Assembly: GCA_003566875.1 (NCBI GenBank)
Contig: PXBQ01000168.1
Location: 1-5,006, forward strand
Reading direction: 5' to 3'
Origin: Spirochaetaceae bacterium
GTDB lineage: Bacteria; Spirochaetota; Spirochaetia; DSM-27196; PXBQ01
Length of the DNA: 5,006 nt
The notes below the pieces were generated by a model. The model saw only the letters and a program-made list of their open reading frames with translations, was not told where the DNA came from and ran no database searches. This document shows, in pieces, positions 1-5,006 of this stretch (its first letter is position 1; the number at the start of each line of letters is the position of its first letter). The translations under genes were made by a program, and so were the position numbers.

Positions 1-1
1 C

Positions 2-2287
2 GACATGCCGGCCGACATCACGCTTTCTGCTCGGTTCCTTCCGACAGGAGGAGAGATACGGTCGCTGCGGTACCACGATGCGCTCTCGGTTTTGAGTGGT
101 TCCGGGAAGGCAAGCTACGTTCTCGACCCCGACCGACAAATAAACCTCGAGTTCTCGCTTGCAGACGACGCGGGTGGAGAGCGATACGACGTATCGCTTC
201 GCATCGACGAGACCGAGTACGTCGGCATCGCGTCGTTCGCGGGTGTGCCGTTACGACGCGTCCTCGCGGACGAGTATCGTGGCACGTTGCACGGCGACGC
301 AACGTTTACCGGGACGCCCGAATCGCCCCGGATCACCTTCGCCGTCGAGACCCGCGAAGGTCGACGCGATTTTGAGCCGTTTGGTGCCCGACTCGCGGGA
401 GAGTTCATCGACAACGGGGTTGAGATACGCGCCGACTCGATCGTCATGATGGGCCAACGTCTGACCGACGCGGTCGGTCGCCTCGACCTGGAACCGGGCA
501 CATTTTCCGCTTCGGCACGGTACCGGTCCGACCGCAACGTCGATACCGACGTTGCGCTATCTATCTCCGGATCGTTCGATTCTCCACCGATCGAGTTCTC
601 GCGTCTGCTCGACACCGGGGTATCGGTCGCGATCACGATCGACGGCATCGACGACAAGCTCATGGACACGCCGCGGTGGGAGTTTGCGGTCAGACGCGAG
701 GCTGACGGCGCGGTCGACGCTCGCGGTGGCCCGGAGGACGTACTCCGGTTTCGTTCCGACGCCGACGGCGTCTTTACCGCTGAGGCGCTCGCGCCGTTCC
801 CGGTACGACTCAACGCCGAAGGGACAATCCGCGACGGGATGATCGAGGCAAACATCCCGTACATCAACGCACAGATATCCGAGCTTGCGGCGTTCTTCGA
901 TTTCGAAGTATTCCGACTCGATTCGGGCCGTGCGTCCGGCAACTTGCGCATCGTCGGCCCGATCGGCGATCCGGATATGTACGGCACGATCGCACTCGAC
1001 GACGTGTACGCGCGTACGGATTACGTCCCCGGCAGTATCGGGCCTGCAAAGTCCTTTTTGGTCTTCCAGGAACGGGAAATGGCGTTGACCCGTTTCCGCA
1101 CACAAGCAGGGCCAAGCCATGCGTACGTCGAGGGCGGATTCGTGTTCGACCGATGGCGACCCGAAGAGTTCTTCATCCGTATTGATAGCGCCGACGCGAC
1201 GGGAATCCGTCTCGTTCACAACTTCGCCGGCGTCGACGTAGACGGATACGCCACGGGATGGCTCGAGATTTCCGGTGCCCGCACGGTTTTCGACGTTACG
1301 GGTGACGTGACCGCGCGTTCGACGATCATCGCGTTGGGCGAGACCGTCCAGCAGGCGCCGGATCTCGATCAAGACGCAAGCTTCACGCTCGACCTCACGG
1401 TCCGCAGCGGCCGAAGCGTCGAGTTCCTCTGGCCTTCGGCGACGCTTCCGATCGTCCGGAGCATCGCCGAGCCGAACGAGCGGCTGCGGATCACCGCGTC
1501 GAGCGCGATCGACGAATTCTTGTTCCGCGGCGACGTGGGAATCCAGGGCGGAGAGGTGTACTACTTCGACCGTAACTTCTATATCAGAGAGGGCCAAATC
1601 CGCTTCAACGAGACCGCTGATAACTTTGATCCACGTTTGACAGCGCGGGCGGAACTCCGTGAGGTCACGGCGACCGGACCGGTAAGGGTTTATCTCATCG
1701 TGAACGAGAGTCGACTGAGCGAGTTCTCCCCGCGGTTCGAGTCGAACCCGCCGATGACGGACGTCGAAATCGTTAATCTGCTCGGCGGCGCGTTTGTCGG
1801 AGCAGGGTCGGACACGGATCCGGTTCAATGGGACCTCACATCGGTCGTCCTTCCCGCGATCGACGCTTTTGCTCAGTTCGGCGTCATTCGATCTTTTGAG
1901 CGTTCGGTACGGGAGACTCTGCAACTCGACCTATTCTCGATTCGAACGAATGTGTTTCAGAAGCTCCTCCGAGGCGCGCTCGACGAGATGGCCCCCCCCC
2001 TTGACACTACCGCTCCATCTCTTGGAAAGTACTTCGATAATACGACGGTTTTTTTGGGCAAATATCTGGGAACCGATATCTTTATGGAGCTGCTGCTCCA
2101 GATGCGTGCTTCCGACCCGTTTGACGATTCGGTACGAAATCTGGGAGGAATTCTTGTCGAACCCGAGTTCAATCTCGCTTTTCAAACACCGTTTTTTATG
2201 CTGGAATGGGGCTTTTTCCCACGGAATCCCGGAGAGCTCTTTATTCGCGACAATACGTTCACGTTCTCGTGGGGATTCACGTACTAA
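2..2287 (+). CDS. tamB: TamB-family (DUF490) envelope translocation/assembly protein, 5'-truncated
   Basis: This is the C-terminal 760 residues of a TamB-like protein. The frame is already open at base 2, so the ATG at base 5 is very probably internal: no ribosome-binding site is visible and TamB proteins usually exceed 1000 residues. TamB is anchored in the inner membrane and spans the periplasm as a long hydrophobic beta groove, contacting an Omp85 protein; roles in outer-membrane protein assembly and phospholipid transport are known. Residues about 1-430 (numbered from base 5) are repeated beta-strand segments typical of AsmA/TamB bodies. Residues about 430-760 match the DUF490 domain: GGEVYYFDRNFYIREGQIRF (about 515-534), then NPPMTDVEIVNLLGG (581-595), and an aromatic end, FTFSWGFTY. 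No cysteine and only six lysines occur. A C9 run lies at codons 663-666. bamA follows after 16 bases, which supports a TamB-BamA partnership. The family call is strong; the symbol rests on the C-terminal motifs and gene order. Confidence 0.87.
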   Translation, partial: DMPADITLSARFLPTGGEIRSLRYHDALSVLSGSGKASYVLDPDRQINLEFSLADDAGGERYDVSLRIDETEYVGIASFAGVPLRRVLADEYRGTLHGDATFTGTPESPRITFAVETREGRRDFEPFGARLAGEFIDNGVEIRADSIVMMGQRLTDAVGRLDLEPGTFSASARYRSDRNVDTDVALSISGSFDSPPIEFSRLLDTGVSVAITIDGIDDKLMDTPRWEFAVRREADGAVDARGGPEDVLRFRSDADGVFTAEALAPFPVRLNAEGTIRDGMIEANIPYINAQISELAAFFDFEVFRLDSGRASGNLRIVGPIGDPDMYGTIALDDVYARTDYVPGSIGPAKSFLVFQEREMALTRFRTQAGPSHAYVEGGFVFDRWRPEEFFIRIDSADATGIRLVHNFAGVDVDGYATGWLEISGARTVFDVTGDVTARSTIIALGETVQQAPDLDQDASFTLDLTVRSGRSVEFLWPSATLPIVRSIAEPNERLRITASSAIDEFLFRGDVGIQGGEVYYFDRNFYIREGQIRFNETADNFDPRLTARAELREVTATGPVRVYLIVNESRLSEFSPRFESNPPMTDVEIVNLLGGAFVGAGSDTDPVQWDLTSVVLPAIDAFAQFGVIRSFERSVRETLQLDLFSIRTNVFQKLLRGALDEMAPPLDTTAPSLGKYFDNTTVFLGKYLGTDIFMELLLQMRASDPFDDSVRNLGGILVEPEFNLAFQTPFFMLEWGFFPRNPGELFIRDNTFTFSWGFTY
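1992..2000 (+). repeat. Homopolymeric C tract (C9) inside tamB
   Basis: Nine consecutive C follow a G in codons for Ala-Pro-Pro-Leu (residues 663-666 of the visible TamB). This is the longest single-base run in the window. Tracts of this kind can change length by slipped-strand mispairing. Here one extra C would put TGA (bases 2002-2004) directly in frame. One C fewer would shift reading into an open frame that ends at the TAG at 2292-2294. Whether the tract actually varies cannot be seen from one sequence. Confidence 0.9.
2049..2055 (+). repeat. T7 run inside tamB
   Basis: Seven consecutive T encode part of a Val-Phe-Leu stretch, 48 bases downstream of the C9 tract. It lies in the AT-richer 3' end of tamB. 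A second T7 occurs at 2335-2341 in the bamA signal-peptide codons, where Phe codons explain it. Either could be a slippage site, and a compensating change here could restore frame after a C-tract shift. Confidence 0.6.
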
Positions 2288-2292
2288 ACCTT

Positions 2293-2297
2293 AGGAG
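2293..2297 (+). promoter_or_regulatory. Ribosome-binding site of bamA
   Basis: AGGAG lies six bases before the ATG at 2304, inside the 16-base gap after the tamB stop TAA. It fixes the bamA start. The block TTAGGAG (2291-2297) recurs exactly before the third gene. Confidence 0.88.
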
Positions 2298-2303
2298 TCA
2301 GTA

Positions 2304-2366
2304 ATGCCTAAACGCCTCTTGGCGCCGGCCGTCCTTTTTTTCTTGACGGTCGCTCTTGCCTCTGCA
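2304..2366 (+). other. Signal-peptide coding segment of BamA
   Basis: Residues 1-21 have a positive start (Lys3, Arg4), a hydrophobic core of Leu, Phe, Val and Ala (about residues 5-18), and Ala19-Ser20-Ala21 before Gln22. This is a standard signal peptidase I site and not a lipoprotein site, as no cysteine follows. Export through Sec to the periplasm fits an outer-membrane barrel protein. Confidence 0.88.
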
Positions 2367-4952
2367 CAGAACAACGATGAATGGTACCTCAATAAACCGA
2401 TCCACAACGTCACGTTCGATGGGCTCATAAACGTCTCCGAGGCCGAACTCAGAGCCGTCGTGACACCGTTTATTGGTCGCAATTTCACCGAACCGGTCTT
2501 TCTCGACCTTCAGCGCCGTCTGTACGCGCTCGATTATTTCGAGCAAATCATACCGAGCGCAAAACCGGCGGACACCGAGCGGACCGCGGTCATTCTCGAG
2601 TTCACGGTAACCGAACGACCGATCGTGAGTGAGGTCTCTTTCTCGGGCAACAGGCGCGTTCGAACCGGCGAGCTGACCGACTCTATTCTGCTCGGTCGGG
2701 GAGACATCGTTAACCGGACAAAAATCCGGTTGGCCGAAGAAGCGCTCAAACAGCTGTACCTCGAGAAGGGTTTTCCCGATGTCGCGATTCAAGGCAGTTT
2801 TGTTCGCGATGAGGCGAGAAACACCGCGAACGTTTCGTTCGTAATAGACGAGGGCCTGCAGACGACTATCAGGGAGATCCGGTTCGTCGGAAACGTCTCG
2901 GCCTCAGCCGGTACGTTACGCGGTGTGATGGAGAGCAAACAGCAGTCGATCTTCAATAGCGGTGTCTTCCAGGAAGCGCTGATCGAGCGCGATCGCCGTG
3001 CGATCGAGAATCATTACCGAAATCGTGGCTACATCGACGCGCGCGTACTCGAGATAGAACGCGAGTTCGAGCGCGACGAAGACCAAAACAGAACTTTTGT
3101 CACGCTCACGGTGTACCTGGAAGAGGGCGCGCAGTACACGTACGGCGGAATGTCGTTCGAAGGAAACTCTATCTTCGGCGACGAACAACTCGAAGCGTTG
3201 CTCCGTTTTCGGCCCGGAAGCGTCATGAACGCCGAACGCGTAAACGCGGACTTTCAGCGCGTCGCGGACTTGTACTACGACAACGGGTACATCTACAACG
3301 AGATTTCGCGGCGCGAGATCCGCGATGAAGAGGAACTCATCGTGTCGTACGTCGTCTCGATCGTCGAGTACGGACGCGCGCACATCGAGAACATCATCGT
3401 CCGTGGAAACGAAAAGACCGAAGACTTCGTGATTCTCCGCGAGATCCCGCTCCAGGTCGGAGACGTCTTCTCGTCGTCGCGCGCACGCGAGGCGCAGTTC
3501 AACTTGCTTAACCTGCAGTACTTCTCGGCGGTCGTTCCGGAACTCGTACAGGGAAGCACCGACGGGTTGATGGACTTCATCATCAACGTCGAGGAGACCG
3601 GCACCGCCGATATCCGATTCGGGATTCAGTTCGGCGGGAGCATGGACTTCCCGGTCGCCGCTCAGGTGAGCTGGCAGGACCGGAACTTCCTCGGCCGGGG
3701 ACAGACATTCGGCATCGAACTGAACGCATCCCCGGTGAACCAACGCCTTCAGCTGAACTTCCTCGAGAGATGGCTCACCGGGCGCCGGTGGGAAGGTGGC
3801 GCAAACATCCTGATCGACCGTACGATCCGCTCGAACGTACGCCAGGACGTCATCACGCCGATATTCTCGCGCGAGGATTACGAGGCGGGCAGGGCTGTCC
3901 CGGACCCGTACACCGGTGAGTACGTTTTCCCGTCGACCACGACGTTCAACGGCATCGAGTACGGCGCCGGCGACCCGTTCCCCGGGAACCCGACCGCCGA
4001 ACAGATCGATCAATACAGCCTTGTGACCGACTACGTCTACGCGGGCGGCTCGCAGGCGTCGATACCTCCTGAATACCTGATGTCGTATCAAAATCTCGAC
4101 ATCTCGCTCGGGCTCACGACCGCGTATCGCTTCCGCACGCCGGTCGGCGCGCTCAGGCTCGGAACGGGATTCCGGACCGGTGTCGGCTGGATCAACTACG
4201 ACGCCGACGTTTATCGGCCGTTCGATCCGAATACACGCGAGAACCTCCGCAACTGGGTGTTCACAAACCGATTGAACGTTAACGCGTCACTCGACAACCG
4301 TGATTTCGTGTTCTCACCGTCGCGCGGCTCGTTGTTCAGCCAGCAGGTGACTTTTGTCGGAGGCCTGCTCCTTGGAGAGAGGCACTACATAAAGACCGAG
4401 ACCAAGGCCGAGGCGTACGTGACGCTGTTTGATATCCCCGTGACCGAAAACTGGAACTGGAAGACGGTCCTCGGTGTGCACTCTTCGATCTCGTTCATCC
4501 TGCCACAGTTCTGGGTTCCCGCGAACCAACGCGACCGGCTCGATTCTTTCGATACGCAAGTCTCGTCCACAGACCTACTGTTCATCGACGGGATGTTCAC
4601 CGCGCGCGGATGGAGACAGCTCGATAACCGTCCTCTGACCGGTGGGCGCGCGCTCTGGAACAACTGGGTGGAGCTCAGGATGCCGATCTCGGAACAGATC
4701 GTCTGGTTCGACACGTTCTTCGACGCGGCGGTCATGTACGACGACCCCGCGGCGATCGCGAGCTTCGGCATCGAGGACATGCTGTTCAGTACCGGGTTCG
4801 GTCTGCGGTTCACGATTCCACAACTGCCGATCCGGCTCTACCTCGCGCGCAGATTTACGATCGAGGACGGGAAACTCGTCGGCGATTCGCGCCCGGGTGC
4901 CGGGTTGTTCCAGTTCTTTGACTTCGTGTTCGCGATCGGGCTTGATTTCTGA
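2304..4952 (+). CDS. bamA: BamA, outer-membrane protein assembly factor (Omp85 family)
   Basis: This 882-residue protein is the core of the BAM complex, which folds and inserts beta-barrel proteins into the outer membrane. The ATG is fixed by AGGAG six bases upstream. Residues 1-21 form a signal peptide with a probable cut after Ala-Ser-Ala. Five POTRA domains follow, at about 31-105, 106-184, 185-275, 276-357 and 358-431; five is the BamA number, whereas TamA has three. A barrel of about 450 residues starts near 434. The conserved SLDNRDFVFSPSRGSLFSQQ block is at 662-681, the loop-6 motif reads ARGW (767-770) instead of the common (V/I)RGF, and GGRALWNNWVELRMP (780-794) leads into strand 12. 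The protein ends FFDFVFAIGLDF, with the terminal Phe expected of an outer-membrane beta-signal. It is somewhat longer than the E. coli protein (810), mainly through a long loop at about 515-597. It has no cysteine and few lysines. It is probably co-transcribed with tamB and the next gene. Confidence 0.97.
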   Translation: MPKRLLAPAVLFFLTVALASAQNNDEWYLNKPIHNVTFDGLINVSEAELRAVVTPFIGRNFTEPVFLDLQRRLYALDYFEQIIPSAKPADTERTAVILEFTVTERPIVSEVSFSGNRRVRTGELTDSILLGRGDIVNRTKIRLAEEALKQLYLEKGFPDVAIQGSFVRDEARNTANVSFVIDEGLQTTIREIRFVGNVSASAGTLRGVMESKQQSIFNSGVFQEALIERDRRAIENHYRNRGYIDARVLEIEREFERDEDQNRTFVTLTVYLEEGAQYTYGGMSFEGNSIFGDEQLEALLRFRPGSVMNAERVNADFQRVADLYYDNGYIYNEISRREIRDEEELIVSYVVSIVEYGRAHIENIIVRGNEKTEDFVILREIPLQVGDVFSSSRAREAQFNLLNLQYFSAVVPELVQGSTDGLMDFIINVEETGTADIRFGIQFGGSMDFPVAAQVSWQDRNFLGRGQTFGIELNASPVNQRLQLNFLERWLTGRRWEGGANILIDRTIRSNVRQDVITPIFSREDYEAGRAVPDPYTGEYVFPSTTTFNGIEYGAGDPFPGNPTAEQIDQYSLVTDYVYAGGSQASIPPEYLMSYQNLDISLGLTTAYRFRTPVGALRLGTGFRTGVGWINYDADVYRPFDPNTRENLRNWVFTNRLNVNASLDNRDFVFSPSRGSLFSQQVTFVGGLLLGERHYIKTETKAEAYVTLFDIPVTENWNWKTVLGVHSSISFILPQFWVPANQRDRLDSFDTQVSSTDLLFIDGMFTARGWRQLDNRPLTGGRALWNNWVELRMPISEQIVWFDTFFDAAVMYDDPAAIASFGIEDMLFSTGFGLRFTIPQLPIRLYLARRFTIEDGKLVGDSRPGAGLFQFFDFVFAIGLDF

Positions 4953-4955
4953 TTT

Positions 4956-4960
4956 AGGAG
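4956..4960 (+). promoter_or_regulatory. Ribosome-binding site of the third gene
   Basis: AGGAG lies seven bases before a GTG at 4968, in the 15-base gap after the bamA stop TGA. It sits in the same TTAGGAG block (4954-4960) seen before bamA. It decides the GTG start, since no ATG follows in the right place. Confidence 0.85.
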
Positions 4961-4967
4961 ATTCTTC

Positions 4968-5006
4968 GTGAAGAAAGGTATTATCGTTCTTGCGCTCGGC
5001 GTCGTC
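4968..5006 (+). CDS. Start of an exported protein, probably a Skp/OmpH-family periplasmic chaperone (3'-truncated)
   Basis: Only 13 codons are visible, reading M-K-K-G-I-I-V-L-A-L-G-V-V from a GTG start well placed after AGGAG. Two lysines followed by a hydrophobic run are the start of a signal peptide, so the product is probably exported. The sequence itself does not identify the family. The proposal of Skp/OmpH, a chaperone that holds unfolded outer-membrane proteins on their way to BamA, rests on position: a skp/ompH gene directly follows bamA in Treponema (tp0327) and in many other diderm bacteria. Another exported protein or lipoprotein is possible. Tight spacing behind bamA supports one operon. 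Confidence 0.7.
   Translation, partial: MKKGIIVLALGVV

Noticed and set aside
5..7. ATG at base 5 as the true start of the tamB gene
   Set aside because: The frame is open to the window edge, no ribosome-binding site can be seen, and the protein would be shorter than usual and lack the inner-membrane anchor of TamB.
557..1924. Long minus-strand open frame of 455 codons opposite tamB
   Set aside because: It is an antisense shadow of a GC-rich gene: its product is an Arg/Val/Asp-rich low-information sequence with no recognisable domain, and the + strand frame shows clear TamB motifs through the same bases.
2001..2041. TTGACA (2001-2006) and GATAAT (2036-2041) as an internal sigma-70 promoter for bamA
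   Set aside because: The boxes are 29 bases apart, far from the 16-18 needed, and no good -10 box lies at the right distance from TTGACA.
1794..2294. Plus-strand 166-codon frame overlapping the end of tamB as a separate gene
   Set aside because: It has no ribosome-binding site, lies wholly inside TamB coding sequence and its product looks random. It matters only as the frame reached if the C9 tract loses one C.
2343..2371. TTGACG at 2343-2348 as a promoter -35 box
   Set aside because: No -10-like sequence occurs about 17 bases downstream, and the bases are explained by BamA signal-peptide codons.
2916..4091. Minus-strand open frame of 391 codons opposite bamA
   Set aside because: The + strand here encodes POTRA 3-5 and the first barrel strands of BamA. 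The antisense product has no recognisable family and is explained by codon bias.
4953..4967. Transcription terminator between bamA and the third gene
   Set aside because: The 15-base gap holds only the ribosome-binding site; there is no hairpin or T run.

Overview
The window is a compact, single-strand piece of an outer-membrane biogenesis operon from a diderm bacterium. All genes read on the + strand and almost every base is coding. The order is a 5'-truncated TamB-type translocation/assembly protein, then a complete BamA (Omp85) outer-membrane insertase, then the first 13 codons of a third gene with a signal-peptide-like start, most likely a Skp/OmpH periplasmic chaperone. The two intergenic gaps are only 16 and 15 bases. 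Each carries the same TTAGGAG Shine-Dalgarno block, with no terminator or convincing promoter, so one mRNA with translational coupling is the simplest reading.

Organism: the order tamB-bamA-skp/ompH is the arrangement known from spirochaetes (Treponema tp0325-tp0326-tp0327, the Borrelia bb0794-bb0795 pair). There TamB sits beside BamA and no TamA-encoding gene is known. The coding regions are GC-rich in hand-counted samples (about 60-70%). Both proteins are acidic, very poor in lysine and free of cysteine. A free-living, perhaps salt- or alkali-adapted spirochaete fits, but this is an inference from gene order and composition, not a species call.

Layout: bases 2-2287 encode the last 760 residues of TamB, a repetitive beta-rich body followed by the conserved C-terminal DUF490/TamB domain. 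Bases 2304-4952 encode BamA, with a signal peptide, five POTRA domains and a 16-strand barrel ending in phenylalanine. Bases 4968-5006 start the third gene from a GTG codon.

How the genes work together: Skp-type chaperones carry unfolded outer-membrane proteins across the periplasm, and BamA folds and inserts them. TamB forms an inner-to-outer-membrane bridge that in spirochaetes is reported to work with BamA, and in other bacteria moves phospholipids.

Main points for a second look: a run of nine C inside tamB, where gaining one C gives an immediate stop and losing one C opens a different 97-codon tail ending inside the bamA ribosome-binding site; an approximately 300-base AT-richer 3' end of tamB that also has a T7 run; and a BamA barrel with an unusually long third surface loop, a very short segment after the loop-6 motif, and an RGW in place of the usual RGF. 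I found no clearly undescribed system; the signals are variations on a known one.
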